A stretch of 64,000 nucleotides of DNA from Alteromonadaceae bacterium M269 (GCA_004353515.1 SMNZ01000006.1:186001-250000), one strand, 5' to 3'. Counted from the stretch's first letter, positions 8,487 to 18,562 are shown. Numbers and translations are program-made. The notes: generated by a model from the sequence alone, not told the origin.

Positions 8487-10481
8487 TTATTGGATTTTGA
8501 AATTATCAATGGTGCGTTGCAGTGTGGCGCCATTGGCATTCATGCTACTAAATATTCCTCGCATCTCTTTTGCTGCTTCAAGTTCATCACTTGCAGCGAT
8601 AAGTACTTTATTGATGTCCTCAGCAATTTGTTTAGAGACACTAGATTGTTGTCCGGCACTGTTAGAGACCAGAGTTGATAACTCTTCGACTTGTTTCGCT
8701 TGTTCTTTTAGATGTGACGATATTTGATTAGCGTCGTTGGCTCGATTAACTGTTTCCTGGACGGTCACCGAATTATTCTTAATAGCATCAACAACCTCAT
8801 TACTTGCGGCTTGTAAATCATCCAGCAAATCAGATATCCGATCGGATGACTCCTTACTGCCTTTAGCCAGGTTACGAACTTCGTCTGCGACAACAGCAAA
8901 GCCTCTACCTGCCTCACCCGCCCGTGCTGCTTCAATGGCGGCGTTGAGTGCAAGTAGATTGGTTTGTTCTGCCAGTGAGTTGATGGTTTCTAATATGCCA
9001 GTGATTGAGCTGACCTGTTCTTCCATTAAGCCTGCTTTTTCTTCGACTGAGGCCATATCTGATGCCAAAGACTGCATAGCACGGGTAGTCTGAACATTGA
9101 CTTCAGTCGTTTTTTCAGATTGCACATTAAGTTCGTCACAGGCCTTCAATGTGCTAGAGGCCGAATCAGCAATTTCAACACTTGTTGCAGCCATTTGCTC
9201 AATTGAGGCTGCGATACTTGTCGCCATCTGTTGTGTGGATTCTGCGTCAGACACAACTTTAGATGTTACACCATGAAGTTTCTCTCCCAATCCGCTACTT
9301 GCTTGTATTGAGGTTGCCATACCGACAATCAGATCCTTAAAAGCATAGATGGTTTCGTGAATCGCTTTTGAGATATCACCCAATTCGTCTGCACCATCAA
9401 TACGTACATCGGTTGTTAAGTCGCCCTCATCAGAGACTTTTCGTAGCTGTTTAGTGAGGAGGCACAACTTATGATTAAGTGAGCTGATTAGGTAAGTATT
9501 TAATGCTGCTAATATTAACAATACTGCGATAATTAAGATAATTTCGAACACTAGGAAGTTAAATGCAGCACTTTCGGATTGATGTACTTTGTCATGTGCA
9601 AACTCCCATTGTTTATCTAATACGCTTTTAATGGCTCCAATCTGCTTTGTCGCTGCTGTGAACCATTCACTAGCTGGAGGGAAGTCTTGCCCACTTAGAT
9701 CGCCTGTAGCAGATAATATTTTTGCGTGTGTACTTTGAATGTCTTTTGTTTGATTGCTATTAAGCACATTTTGGAATTCGGACTTGAGACTACCTTCCAA
9801 GAGGTTAGAAAGATATTGGCCTAGCGTTCCCATCTCTCGTATGTAAAGGCCGATATCATTTTTTGCTATGCTGGGCAGTTGTTGCGTTGCTAGTACTCCG
9901 TTAATTTTCCCTCTAGCTTGTCCAGCTCGTTCTTTAAACCAAGCAATATTTAGAGCTGTCCCGACACTTTGCTGCAGTGCGTTGTCGAATATGTAGTTGC
10001 GTACAATTTGAGCAGTATCCAGCGCTTTTTTATTCAACGCACTGTAATAATTGAATGCATTCGCTGCGTTTAATGTATCGACCTGGTTTCTTATTGTATT
10101 TTTTTCATCCAACTCTTGAACTACGAGAGCAGTATGTTGATTTAAACCAAGTTCTTTTATGCGTTCATTTTGTATCATCTGCCTCAGGCTATTGGCTGAT
10201 TGATCTGCTTTTTTTCTTTGCTCTGTCAGTCTTGCTTTAGTTTCGTCTGATGGAGCGCCAAGGTAACCAGCTGTGAGCCCTCGTTCAACAGCGTGGTTGT
10301 GAGCAACTTTTTCGAGTGCATCCATTAACAATAATAATTGGGTATCGGATTTTGTGTGTTGCAGTTTAGACCAAGATGAATGGATGCCAATGGATGCCAA
10401 AATCAGTAAAGAAACTGCAAAAACAACCAAGCTAATTACGGATGTTTGGATAATAGAAAGGCGTTTCAGTAAACGAAACAT
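8487..10481 (-). CDS. Methyl-accepting chemotaxis protein with NIT sensor domain
   Basis: The 664-residue transducer has an N-terminal membrane helix (about 12-34), a periplasmic NIT (nitrate/nitrite-sensing type) domain (about 45-290, with [14 protein letters not shown]), a second membrane helix (about 310-335), a HAMP domain, and a cytoplasmic signalling domain. The hairpin tip [19 protein letters not shown] and [15 protein letters not shown] is fully conserved. It should relay ligand binding to CheA/CheW. NIT domains are named from nitrate/nitrite sensing, but the ligand here is not determined. No che genes are adjacent, so it is an orphan receptor. Confidence 0.93.
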   Translation of the reverse strand: MFRLLKRLSIIQTSVISLVVFAVSLLILASIGIHSSWSKLQHTKSDTQLLLLMDALEKVAHNHAVERGLTAGYLGAPSDETKARLTEQRKKADQSANSLRQMIQNERIKELGLNQHTALVVQELDEKNTIRNQVDTLNAANAFNYYSALNKKALDTAQIVRNYIFDNALQQSVGTALNIAWFKERAGQARGKINGVLATQQLPSIAKNDIGLYIREMGTLGQYLSNLLEGSLKSEFQNVLNSNQTKDIQSTHAKILSATGDLSGQDFPPASEWFTAATKQIGAIKSVLDKQWEFAHDKVHQSESAAFNFLVFEIILIIAVLLILAALNTYLISSLNHKLCLLTKQLRKVSDEGDLTTDVRIDGADELGDISKAIHETIYAFKDLIVGMATSIQASSGLGEKLHGVTSKVVSDAESTQQMATSIAASIEQMAATSVEIADSASSTLKACDELNVQSEKTTEVNVQTTRAMQSLASDMASVEEKAGLMEEQVSSITGILETINSLAEQTNLLALNAAIEAARAGEAGRGFAVVADEVRNLAKGSKESSDRISDLLDDLQAASNEVVDAIKNNSVTVQETVNRANDANQISSHLKEQAKQVEELSTLVSNSAGQQSSVSKQIAEDINKVLIAASDELEAAKEMRGIFSSMNANGATLQRTIDNFKIQ

Positions 10482-10791
10482 ACTTGCTCCCTGTTAAAAA
10501 AGACAGCCTGTTTTTTGGCCATTGCTTTCAATACTAGTCCAAATTTTCTTTTTTTAAAGTGAGCTAAAGCACTTAAAAACAGTAAGTTAGAAAAAGTGGG
10601 GAACGAGGCACTATATTCCCTATTTTGGTGCGTTTTTAATGCGAAATACGCCTCGTAGTTGGCCTGGTCGTTTAGCATATTCTCATCATCTAAAACTATC
10701 TCGGTGCGAGAGAAAATTGGCTTTCATTCTTGAATTACCTTATATTGTCGATCACTGTACAGGCATACACTATTAGAGCTTAATCGATTTA
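10482..10791. promoter_or_regulatory. Divergent promoter region, chemoreceptor / recG
   Basis: The 310 bp between divergent start codons hold no convincing gene. A candidate recG promoter is TTGGCT (10717-10722), an 18-bp spacer, then TATATT (10741-10746). A small minus-strand open frame at 10466-10678 overlaps the chemoreceptor start and has no ribosome site or recognisable content. Confidence 0.45.
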
Positions 10792-12867
10792 ATGCAGGCA
10801 CTCGCCAATACGTCTTTGACACAACTAAAAGGTGTCGGCAGCAAAGTTGCAGAAAAGTTGAACAGATTGAACATCACGACGGTTCAGGATCTGCTTTTCC
10901 ATTTGCCTTTGCGTTACGAAGACAGAACACGTATTTGCCCCATAGGCGATGCTTTAGCCGGTATGCATGTGAGTGTTTCTGGTGAGGTTAAAAGCTGTGA
11001 TGTTCAGTTTGGTCGCAAGAGGATGTTGGTTGTTCGCATTAGCGATAATACAGGTTCACTCACACTACGCTTTTTTCACTTTTCTGCAGCTCAAAAAAAT
11101 AATCTATCGGAAGGGACAGTGATTCAGTGTTTTGGAGAAATTCGTCGAGGCAAGTATGGCCTTGAGATGATGCATCCCGAATATAAAAAGATTCAAGAAG
11201 GAACGACTCAATCTGTTAGCGACACGCTTACGCCCGTTTATCCTACAACTGATGGTTTAAAACAAGCCAGCCTTAGACAACTCACTGAGCAAGCGCTGAC
11301 TATGCTTGAGAAAGGGGCATTAGCTGAGTTGTTACCAGAAGGCTTATATCCCGCGCAAATAAGCTTAAAGGATTCGTTATTTTTGGTGCATCGTCCGCCA
11401 GCAGATGTCTCGTTAAGCGCACTTGAGGAAGGTGATCACCCAGCGCAACAGAGGCTAATTATTGAGGAGTTGTTGGCTCATCACTTGAGCGTGTTAAAAG
11501 GCCGCCAACGCAGCGCACAGCAAGCCGCTTATGCTATTTCTGCAGACCAGGAAGCGACAGACGCTTTCTTGGGGCAATTACCTTTCAAACCAACAGGTGC
11601 TCAAACGCGTGTAGTCAGTGAGATTCATCACGATATGGCTCAAGCCAAGCCAATGATGAGACTGGTGCAAGGCGATGTTGGCTCAGGTAAAACACTGGTC
11701 GCAGCCCTTGCTGCTCTTGCAGTTATTAAGCAGGGCTTTCAAGTTGCTCTGATGGCACCGACTGAACTTCTGGCGGAGCAGCATGCAAATAACTTTAGCC
11801 AGTGGTTGAGTCCGTTAGATATCAACGTTGGTTGGTTAGCAGGAAAGTTAACAGGTAAGAAACGAAAAGAAGTTTTAGAGCGCCTTAAATCTGGCGAGGT
11901 ACAAATGCTGGTGGGTACTCATGCTGTTTTCCAAGAGCAGGTTGAGTATGCAAATTTAGCATTGATTATTGTTGATGAGCAGCATCGCTTCGGTGTTCAT
12001 CAGCGCTTGGCTCTGAGAGAGAAAGGTGAGCAGGCAGGTGTTTATCCGCATCAATTGATCATGACAGCAACACCTATTCCAAGAACATTGGCAATGACAG
12101 CTTATGCTGATTTGGATACGTCAATCATAGATGAGCTTCCTCCCGGCAGAACGCCTGTGTCTACTGTAGCTATACCCGACTCGCGGCGTGATCAAGTCAT
12201 CGAGAGAGTCCAGCAAGCCTGCGTGAAAGAAAAGCGCCAAGTGTATTGGGTGTGCACATTAATTGAAGAATCAGAAGTGCTTCAAGCTCAAGCAGCCGAA
12301 GATGCTTGTATTACGATCAAAACTGCGCTGCCAAACTTACGGGTGGGCTTGGTGCACGGACGTTTAAAAGGCCCTGAAAAACAGCAAATTATGGATGAGT
12401 TTAAACAAGGTGATTTGGATTTGTTGGTGGCGACTACGGTTATAGAGGTTGGGGTTGATGTTCCTAACGCAAGTTTGATGATCATCGAAAACCCAGAACG
12501 ATTGGGGTTAGCACAGTTACACCAGCTGAGAGGTCGTGTAGGGCGTGGAACCGTTGAAAGTCACTGCGTGCTAATGTATCAGAGCCCATTGTCGAAAACG
12601 GCGCAAAAGCGCTTAGCGGTGCTCAGACAAACAAACGATGGTTTTGTTATTGCCCAGGAAGATTTAGAAATTCGAGGGCCAGGTGAGTTCTTAGGTACTA
12701 AGCAAACTGGATTGGCAGATATGAAAATTGCTGACTTGATGCGTGACCAAGCGCTTATTCCTCAGGTGCACAACATTGCTGAGCATCTGTGGCAGCAATA
12801 CCCAAGTTTTGCTCAAGCGATTATTAACCGTTGGCTAGGGAGTCGGGAACACTATGGTCATGCCTAA
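10792..12867 (+). CDS. recG: ATP-dependent DNA helicase RecG
   Basis: The 691-residue superfamily 2 helicase remodels stalled replication forks and Holliday junctions. An N-terminal wedge/OB-fold domain (about 1-160, with LFHLPLRYEDRT) is followed by helicase motifs: Walker A GDVGSGKTL, motif Ia MAPTELLAEQH, DEQH box IIVDEQHRFGVHQR, TATPIPRTLAMTAY, and motif VI QLRGRVGRG. The C-terminal TRG/wedge contact region is present. Length equals that of E. coli RecG. It overlaps rsmJ by 14 bp. Confidence 0.97.
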   Translation: MQALANTSLTQLKGVGSKVAEKLNRLNITTVQDLLFHLPLRYEDRTRICPIGDALAGMHVSVSGEVKSCDVQFGRKRMLVVRISDNTGSLTLRFFHFSAAQKNNLSEGTVIQCFGEIRRGKYGLEMMHPEYKKIQEGTTQSVSDTLTPVYPTTDGLKQASLRQLTEQALTMLEKGALAELLPEGLYPAQISLKDSLFLVHRPPADVSLSALEEGDHPAQQRLIIEELLAHHLSVLKGRQRSAQQAAYAISADQEATDAFLGQLPFKPTGAQTRVVSEIHHDMAQAKPMMRLVQGDVGSGKTLVAALAALAVIKQGFQVALMAPTELLAEQHANNFSQWLSPLDINVGWLAGKLTGKKRKEVLERLKSGEVQMLVGTHAVFQEQVEYANLALIIVDEQHRFGVHQRLALREKGEQAGVYPHQLIMTATPIPRTLAMTAYADLDTSIIDELPPGRTPVSTVAIPDSRRDQVIERVQQACVKEKRQVYWVCTLIEESEVLQAQAAEDACITIKTALPNLRVGLVHGRLKGPEKQQIMDEFKQGDLDLLVATTVIEVGVDVPNASLMIIENPERLGLAQLHQLRGRVGRGTVESHCVLMYQSPLSKTAQKRLAVLRQTNDGFVIAQEDLEIRGPGEFLGTKQTGLADMKIADLMRDQALIPQVHNIAEHLWQQYPSFAQAIINRWLGSREHYGHA

Positions 12868-13648
12868 TCAATCTGGATACACAGTTGGCGGCTCAATTGC
12901 TTGGGTAACGGCTGAGTCGGACGATTTACTAGAGGGTGCTCAGAAGGTTGCAAATGATTGGGGGCTTCCGTTTAAAGAAAATATCGAGAAAGGCTTTGTC
13001 CTGATCAAAACTGCGCAAAGGTTGGAGCTGCGATTAATCGACGGCTCGAAAACAGGTCCAGTGTTTGTTGATTTTGCCTCTGATGCACTTACCTACAGAC
13101 GAGCTCATGGTGGTGGACTCAAAAAAGAAGCTATTGCTCGCGCCATAGGTGTTAAAGGTAATGACGCACCTAGTGTTGTTGATGCTACCGCTGGTTTGGG
13201 ACGAGATGGCTTTATTCTTGCCAGCTTGGGATGCAAGGTTACCTTGCTAGAACGCTCTCCGGTAGTTGCTGCTCTGTTGCAGGATGGCCTGGAACGGGCT
13301 CAACAAGACCCAACTTTAGGCAGTTGGTTGCCAGACAGACTCTCGTTACGCCATGGTGTGAGTATTGAGCTTATGCAGCAGTGGCAAGATGAAAAGCCCG
13401 ATGCGGTTTACTTGGATCCTATGTTCCCACATAAAAAGAAATCTGCCTTAGTTAAAAAAGAAATGCGGCTATTTCAGCAGCTACTTGGCTCAGACAGTGA
13501 TGCCGACTTACTACTCGAACCCGCCTTGGGAATCGCAAGTAAGCGGGTTGTGGTTAAAAGACCGGCCGATGCACCTTTTTTAGCGAATCAAAAACCAAAT
13601 ATGAATATCAGCAGTAAAAAGCATCGGTTTGATGTTTATTTACGTTAA
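12854..13648 (+). CDS. rsmJ: 16S rRNA (guanine-1516-N2)-methyltransferase
   Basis: The 264-residue SAM-dependent methyltransferase shows the SAM-binding motif VVDATAGLGRDGFILASLG and the catalytic-loop YLDPMFPHKKKSALVKKEM, both diagnostic of RsmJ (YhiQ), which methylates G1516 of 16S rRNA. Translation begins inside the last codons of recG, indicating coupling. Two in-frame ATGs lie two codons apart (12854 and 12860); either could be used. Confidence 0.93.
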   Translation: MVMPNQSGYTVGGSIAWVTAESDDLLEGAQKVANDWGLPFKENIEKGFVLIKTAQRLELRLIDGSKTGPVFVDFASDALTYRRAHGGGLKKEAIARAIGVKGNDAPSVVDATAGLGRDGFILASLGCKVTLLERSPVVAALLQDGLERAQQDPTLGSWLPDRLSLRHGVSIELMQQWQDEKPDAVYLDPMFPHKKKSALVKKEMRLFQQLLGSDSDADLLLEPALGIASKRVVVKRPADAPFLANQKPNMNISSKKHRFDVYLR

Positions 13649-13688
13649 GTTCTTAAAGATAAATTGCTCTAACTTTTAAGGAAGTCCT

Positions 13689-14162
13689 ATGATTAATGTT
13701 AATGAAAAACTCCCGAACGTGACTTTTAGCCTAAGACAAAACGGCGAAGCAAGTAATCCTACAACCTCCGATTTGTTTGACGGTAAGAAAGTGGTTGTTT
13801 TCGCCTTACCTGGAGCTTTTACTCCAACCTGTTCACAAGCGCATTTACCGGGTTTTGTAGTGAATGCCGATGAGTTCAAAAAGAAGGGCGTAGATACCAT
13901 TATTTGCTTGTCAGTTAATGATGCCTTCGTAATGGAAGCTTGGGGTAAAGACCAAAATGCCAGTGAAATTATGATGCTTGCTGATGGCGGTGCTGAGTTC
14001 ACTAAGGCGATTGGCTTAGATATGGAAACAGCTACCTTCGGTGGTGTGAGATCTCAGCGTTACGCAATGGTTGTTGATAATGGTGTGGTGACAGCACTTA
14101 ATGTTGAAAAGCCTGGACAGTTTGAAGTTAGTAATGCGGAAGCGGTACTTGCTTTAGTCTAG
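13689..14162 (+). CDS. Peroxiredoxin-5-like (redoxin) protein
   Basis: The 157-residue thioredoxin-fold protein has the PrxV peroxidatic motif PGAFTPTCSQAHLPGF with a catalytic cysteine near residue 47, the structural D-AFVMEAWGK segment and a C-terminal VEKPGQFEVS. It should reduce hydrogen peroxide and alkyl hydroperoxides in the cytoplasm, probably with glutathione/glutaredoxin or thioredoxin. The Shine-Dalgarno AAGGA precedes ATG. It ends at the 14179 terminator. Confidence 0.92.
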   Translation: MINVNEKLPNVTFSLRQNGEASNPTTSDLFDGKKVVVFALPGAFTPTCSQAHLPGFVVNADEFKKKGVDTIICLSVNDAFVMEAWGKDQNASEIMMLADGGAEFTKAIGLDMETATFGGVRSQRYAMVVDNGVVTALNVEKPGQFEVSNAEAVLALV

Positions 14163-14178
14163 AATTTTACAAAGAAAT

Positions 14179-14206
14179 AAGAGCCTAGGGTAAGCCTAGG
14201 CTCTTT
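14179..14206 (+). terminator. Rho-independent terminator after the peroxiredoxin gene
   Basis: AGAGCCTAGG pairs with CCTAGGCTCT over a short loop and is followed by TTTTCCTTTT. It lies between convergent genes and may serve both strands weakly. Confidence 0.85.
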
Positions 14207-14242
14207 TCCTTTTGGGGCATTTATTTGTTGGCTCATCATGGT

Positions 14243-14566
14243 TTAGTTTTTCGCCAAGATTGTATCAACATCTAACTTTGTTCTCGCAGCGATCATATGT
14301 GCTGTCTTTTCAGAGCCGCTTAGCATTGCGAAAGTAATTGGATCTTGACCATTGCAAACTAGGCCTTCTTGCATTTGCTTATAACTTACGCCAGAACGTT
14401 TTAGTGCTTGATGAAGTTTCAATTTATTATTGCTAATCACAGCTTCACACAGTCTCAAATACATTCTTTCTTCAGTGTTAGTATAATTGTAATTTGCATC
14501 GGCAGCGTGTGCGAAAGTACCTACTAATAGGCCGCATGCAACTATTGCCATCATTATTTTTTTCAT
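14243..14566 (-). CDS. DUF3718 family exported protein
   Basis: The 107-residue protein has a signal peptide (MKKIMMAIVACGLLVGTFAHA) and a DUF3718-type domain with LRLCEAVISNNKLKL, a GVSYKQMQEGLVCNG core and two conserved cysteines. ATG at 14566 is chosen over the upstream in-frame ATG because GAGGAAAAACCG forms a good ribosome site, and the signal peptide begins there. The family has no assigned function. A paralogue lies at 16146-16478; they share the SYxxMQEGLVCNGxDPxTFAML core. The pair brackets an unrelated secreted protein. Confidence 0.85.
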   Translation of the reverse strand: MKKIMMAIVACGLLVGTFAHAADANYNYTNTEERMYLRLCEAVISNNKLKLHQALKRSGVSYKQMQEGLVCNGQDPITFAMLSGSEKTAHMIAARTKLDVDTILAKN

Positions 14567-14835
14567 CGGTTTTTCCTCGTGATTTAATCTTTCTAGTGAT
14601 TTAACGCCCACAAACTTGATGTGTTGGTCGTTAAATAAATAGTCGCTGTTGATTGGAAAAAGGTTGGATTTTGCGCGATAAACTGCGGCGAAATGCGATG
14701 AAGTGATGAACAACGACTGTTATTAATATCTGCTTACACCCAGTTACAAGGCGGTTAATATTATTCTACTGAGTATCACAATGAGTGTGTTTTCGTCAGT
14801 ATTGATGCGTATAGCTAAATAGGGGGAATACCGTT

Positions 14836-15972
14836 TCAACAATCCACAGCTAACCCTTCATCAGTGCAACTAGGAATGCCATCGGGCTTATAACAGGCTT
14901 TGAATCTTATTACCTTAACGCATTGCTCGGCGCGAATTGATGGGTACCAGCCTGAGTCGCTTTTAGTGTTATCTTTGGAAACTCCATTTTCAAGAATATC
15001 TACGCTACCAATACTTTCCAAGTTTTTTATTAAGCAGTTTGAAACACCTTCTTTCGGTAGTATTTTATTATTTCCGCTCATAAAATTGCCGATTTGCAAT
15101 CCGTCTAGCTGTGAAGCGCCTCGACTTAAGATGAAGTTAAACCCTAATCTCCTTTGGTTTCCAACTTCGATCTTGCCGTAGTATCCAACGTCGAATACGA
15201 GCTTGTTTTGATAATCCTCAAACCTGTTATATACCTTTGTAGCGTAAGCTCTTGTTCTCTCAAGCAAGGTGAGTGATACGCCACCACCTTTGTATCTGAT
15301 GTCGATGGTTGGATAGTTCTCGGTCGTAGACTTCAGATGCTCCTGTGGCTCAATTTTAAGCTCATTCGCGATAAGTTGATTAAACTCTTGATGTAGGGCT
15401 TCTTGAGCAGAATAGCTAGTGAGATAGAAAGAAGGGTGATTTGAACACTGAGCCGTTACGCCCGATGTGTCGTCATTATCTCGCTGTCTTGATGACCTAA
15501 TTTTGGTCGGCGGAGGGTTGTTGATTTTATTCGTTGCGTTTTGAACTGCTTTCTTAAAGCGACTATCAAGTTTGTAGAACTCTTCCAGTGCTTTTAGCTC
15601 AGATTTACTCAAAGGCAGTGTATCTACATCAACTCCATAACCTACACCCATGGGCCTCAAGGTCGTTGTTTGGATATGGAATTTGAATGTTTTCTTATCC
15701 CACGGGTTTACGATGATGATGTCTTTTTCTAATCTGTCGCACTCGAAGAAAGAGTCGCGGGTGATGCGAGTATTTTTATCTTTGATGCTTCCATCTGCAT
15801 TCTTCCAATGGCATTCGGGTTGATCGATAAAAGAGGTTGCGAGCTGAACTGCAGCTCTATAATCACACCTATGGCAGGTCTTAGCTTCGGTTAACTTGAT
15901 AGCTGCGTTGGTAGTATTAACAAATAGAAAAAGGCCAAATCCTAAAACAAATCTGTGCATTCTTAGTTCCAT
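14836..15972 (-). CDS. Hypothetical exported protein
   Basis: The 378-residue product has a probable signal peptide (MHRFVLGFGLFLFVNTTNA, using either ATG 15972 or ATG 15960) and a cysteine-containing mature part (TCHRCDYRAAV near the N-terminus; CIPSC-like IPSCTDEGLAVDC at the C-terminus), suggesting disulphide bonds in the periplasm or outside. I do not recognise the family. It lies between two DUF3718 genes on the same strand but with wide spacers, so it is probably transcribed separately. Confidence 0.6.
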   Translation of the reverse strand: MELRMHRFVLGFGLFLFVNTTNAAIKLTEAKTCHRCDYRAAVQLATSFIDQPECHWKNADGSIKDKNTRITRDSFFECDRLEKDIIIVNPWDKKTFKFHIQTTTLRPMGVGYGVDVDTLPLSKSELKALEEFYKLDSRFKKAVQNATNKINNPPPTKIRSSRQRDNDDTSGVTAQCSNHPSFYLTSYSAQEALHQEFNQLIANELKIEPQEHLKSTTENYPTIDIRYKGGGVSLTLLERTRAYATKVYNRFEDYQNKLVFDVGYYGKIEVGNQRRLGFNFILSRGASQLDGLQIGNFMSGNNKILPKEGVSNCLIKNLESIGSVDILENGVSKDNTKSDSGWYPSIRAEQCVKVIRFKACYKPDGIPSCTDEGLAVDC

Positions 15973-16100
15973 TAAATTCCCTTGGAGCGTGTGCCTTATC
16001 TTCTATTGGATTATAGGTTAATAAACAGGTTGCCTCTTATCAATTGACGCTGATTTCATCCATTGTTGTAAGTGTTTCTATCAGTAGGATAAAAAACAAA

Positions 16101-16125
16101 AAAGAGGAGCAAAGCTCCTCTTTAA
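16101..16125 (-). terminator. Terminator after second DUF3718 gene
   Basis: AAAGAGGAGC-AAA-GCTCCTCTTT forms a perfect 10-bp stem 20 bases beyond the minus-strand stop codon, with an A-rich plus strand (T-rich transcript) on the exit side. Confidence 0.85.
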
Positions 16126-16145
16126 TTAAAAGTGTCGTTATATGC

Positions 16146-16478
16146 CTAGTTGGCAGCAACGATACTGCTCATGTCTGCTCCAGAGCGTTTCGCAATGAGA
16201 TGAGCATTGTCTTCTGCGCCGTTTAGCATTGCGAAGGTCATTGGATCTTTGCCGTTGCAAACTAGTCCTTCTTGCATTTCTGAATAACTAACTCTCGCTT
16301 CTTTGAGTGCTAGTGTCAGTCTTAGTTTGCTGTTACTTTGAACAGCCTTACAAATGCCAATAAGTTTTTGTTCGTGTGCTGAGACTATACGGCTTTTTGC
16401 TGTTTCAGCGTATCCTGCAAGAGATGCTGTGCTAACGAATATGCCTGTCATAAGTACTGATAGTGCTAACTTCTTCAT
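16146..16478 (-). CDS. DUF3718 family exported protein (paralogue)
   Basis: The 110-residue protein starts with a signal peptide (MKKLALSVLMTGIFVSTASLAGYA). Its mature region aligns with the product of 14243-14566 through LxGICKAVQSNSKLRL, VSYSEMQEGLVCNGKDPMTFAML and a HxIAxRS tail. Two cysteines are conserved in both. Function unknown; the local duplication suggests a small periplasmic family in this genome. Confidence 0.85.
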   Translation of the reverse strand: MKKLALSVLMTGIFVSTASLAGYAETAKSRIVSAHEQKLIGICKAVQSNSKLRLTLALKEARVSYSEMQEGLVCNGKDPMTFAMLNGAEDNAHLIAKRSGADMSSIVAAN

Positions 16479-16742
16479 TTCTACTTCCTCTCGGCTTAAG
16501 CCGTTGGTATTTAAACAGTGGCGTTATTTGCCTTAACTCTTGAATAAAACCTAGCGTCGAAATGTGACTCTGTAGCGAAAATTACGATAAAGAGCGGTCA
16601 AACAGGTTCAAGTGACGAGCCGATCCTATACCTTGATTAACCGTCGCAGATAATCGGCCATTCAACGTTGCCGAGAAAAATTACACCGAGATAAAAAGGG
16701 TTGTACCCAACAAACAGGCAGTTCCAAAGGTGAAAGGTATAT

Positions 16743-16788
16743 ATGACATTTGTCATGACGTATTAGTGACAGATGAGCCTGATAAAAT
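16743..16788 (+). promoter_or_regulatory. Candidate response-regulator operator and promoter of the ABC-two-component operon
   Basis: A palindrome ATGACA-TT-TGTCAT at 16743-16756 sits directly upstream of a -10-like TAAAAT (16783-16788) with a weak -35. A related half-site, GTGACAG, lies about 10 bp further downstream. Position and symmetry suit a LuxR-type dimeric response regulator such as the one encoded at 20016. Confidence 0.45.
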
Positions 16789-16839
16789 ACTGGCGTCATT
16801 GGCATAGTAGTGACACGAAATGCAGAAGAGGCAACTACT

Positions 16840-17769
16840 ATGCAACAACATGCTGTTGAGTCCATATCACCGACAAGCTCAATCATCTCGGTGAATCATT
16901 TAACGAAGTCATTTGCCGAAACTAAAGCGCTTAATGACTTGTGCTTAGACATAACGTCTAACCGAGTACTAGCCATCTTAGGCGCTAATGGCGCAGGTAA
17001 AACAACGCTAATTAATATTTTGTTGGGGCGTTTACAAGCTGATTCGGGAGATGTGAGTGTTTTTTCATCTAAGGCGGGTAATCAGGAAGTAAAGAGGCAA
17101 ACCGGCGCCATGTTACAGGTTGCGAATCTTCCAGAGACGCTAAAGATTAAAGAACATATTCAACTCTTCCAAAGCTATTACCCCAATCCTATGCCTTATG
17201 AAAAGGTAATAGAGTATGCGGGGTTAGCTGAGCTACAAAACCGCTATTCGAAGAAACTGTCTGGTGGTGAAAAACAACGCTTGCTCTTTGCTTTAAGTAT
17301 TTGTGGTAATCCCAAACTTCTATTTTTGGATGAGCCGAGTGTCGGGATGGATGTGGAGTCGAGGCAAAGCTTATGGCGTGCGATTCGAGATCTTAAGTCG
17401 CAAGGGACGTCCATTGTATTAACCACTCATTATTTGCAAGAGGCGGATGCACTGGCAGACGAGATCGTGTTGTTGAAGCAAGGGAAGGTCATTAAACGTG
17501 GTACCAGTGAACAGATAAAAGCCAGTGTAAGTAGCACGACCATTCGCTTCCACTCACAGCAACCATCAGAAGTCTTCAATGCGTTAGAGGGGGCTGTACA
17601 AGTCAGCTCGAATGGAAAATACACGCAAATACAGACTCACCAGGTTAATCAAACGTTGAAAGCCTTGTTGAATCAATATGCAGATATTGAAGATTTGACG
17701 GTTTCAAGCGCTGGCTTGGAAGATGCATTTTTGCAACTTAATGATGACAACTCGGGAGAACTACAATGA
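16840..17769 (+). CDS. ABC transporter ATP-binding protein
   Basis: The product is about 309 residues: Walker A GANGAGKTT, Q-loop, signature KLSGGEKQR and Walker B LLFLDEPSVGMD, followed by a C-terminal extension typical of drug/antibiotic-type (ABC-2) exporters. ATG at 16840 is preferred over GTG 16810 because AGAGGC lies upstream. Its stop overlaps the permease start by ATGA. With the downstream permease, kinase and regulator it resembles DesKR- or LiaRS-linked export systems responding to membrane stress; the exported substrate is unknown. Confidence 0.92.
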   Translation: MQQHAVESISPTSSIISVNHLTKSFAETKALNDLCLDITSNRVLAILGANGAGKTTLINILLGRLQADSGDVSVFSSKAGNQEVKRQTGAMLQVANLPETLKIKEHIQLFQSYYPNPMPYEKVIEYAGLAELQNRYSKKLSGGEKQRLLFALSICGNPKLLFLDEPSVGMDVESRQSLWRAIRDLKSQGTSIVLTTHYLQEADALADEIVLLKQGKVIKRGTSEQIKASVSSTTIRFHSQQPSEVFNALEGAVQVSSNGKYTQIQTHQVNQTLKALLNQYADIEDLTVSSAGLEDAFLQLNDDNSGELQ

Positions 17770-18551
17770 ATCAAGCCGTTTATTTACAAACTTCACAGCA
17801 CAGTAGTATGTCATTCAAACAGCTATTGAACTTGTATCGTTTAGAGGCCAAGTTTGAATGGTTAAAGACCATACGCAATCCCGCATTTGCGCTACCTGCG
17901 ATTCTGTTTCCTGCACTGTTTTATGTTTTTTTCGGTGTGGTTATGAATCAAGACAATATTCAGGCAGCAAGCTATCTATTATGTACCTATGGTACGTTTG
18001 GTGTGATGGGCCCCGCTTTATTCTCCTTTGGCGCCGGGTTAGCTGTTGAGCGGGGGCAGGGTTGGTTAGATATCAAAGAGGCTTCACCTATGCCGGGATC
18101 CGCTCAAATCGTCAGCCGTGTTTTGGTATCTATGGGATTCTCTGTCTTAATTCTACTGACTTTAGGCTTAGTGGCTGGCTTATTAGCAGGTGTTACTTTG
18201 TCGGTTGGGCAATCTGTGATGCTATCGGTCATTCTTATTTTAGGTGGATTGCCTTTCTGTTTGTTGGGACTAACGTTGGGATTATTGTTAAAGGCGGAAA
18301 GTGCGCCAGCTGTTGTAAACGTGATTTATCTACCAATTTCATTTTTGTCAGGCTTATGGATACCTATCACCATGTTGCCTAGCTTCTTGCAATCATTTGC
18401 GCAGTTTTTACCGCCTTATCACTTAGCGCAATTGGCATTGAAAGTGACGGGGCAGGATGTTGGTGGTCGGGTATGGATGCACATTGCTGTGCTAGCGCTA
18501 TTTTCAGTTACTTTTTTTGCCACCTCTTTATGGGCATTTAATAAGAAATAA
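17766..18551 (+). CDS. ABC-2 type transporter permease
   Basis: The 261-residue polytopic protein has about six membrane helices (first near residue 40, last at the C-terminus) and the ABC-2 permease motif ending LPISFLSGLWIPITMLP. The 4-bp overlap with the ATPase gene implies coupled translation and a heteromeric exporter, likely two ATPases plus two permeases. Confidence 0.9.
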   Translation: MNQAVYLQTSQHSSMSFKQLLNLYRLEAKFEWLKTIRNPAFALPAILFPALFYVFFGVVMNQDNIQAASYLLCTYGTFGVMGPALFSFGAGLAVERGQGWLDIKEASPMPGSAQIVSRVLVSMGFSVLILLTLGLVAGLLAGVTLSVGQSVMLSVILILGGLPFCLLGLTLGLLLKAESAPAVVNVIYLPISFLSGLWIPITMLPSFLQSFAQFLPPYHLAQLALKVTGQDVGGRVWMHIAVLALFSVTFFATSLWAFNKK

Positions 18552-18562
18552 GGTTATTGTCT

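Noticed and set aside
10466-10678. Small minus-strand gene between the chemoreceptor and recG
   Set aside because: It overlaps the chemoreceptor start, has no ribosome site and an unlikely composition.
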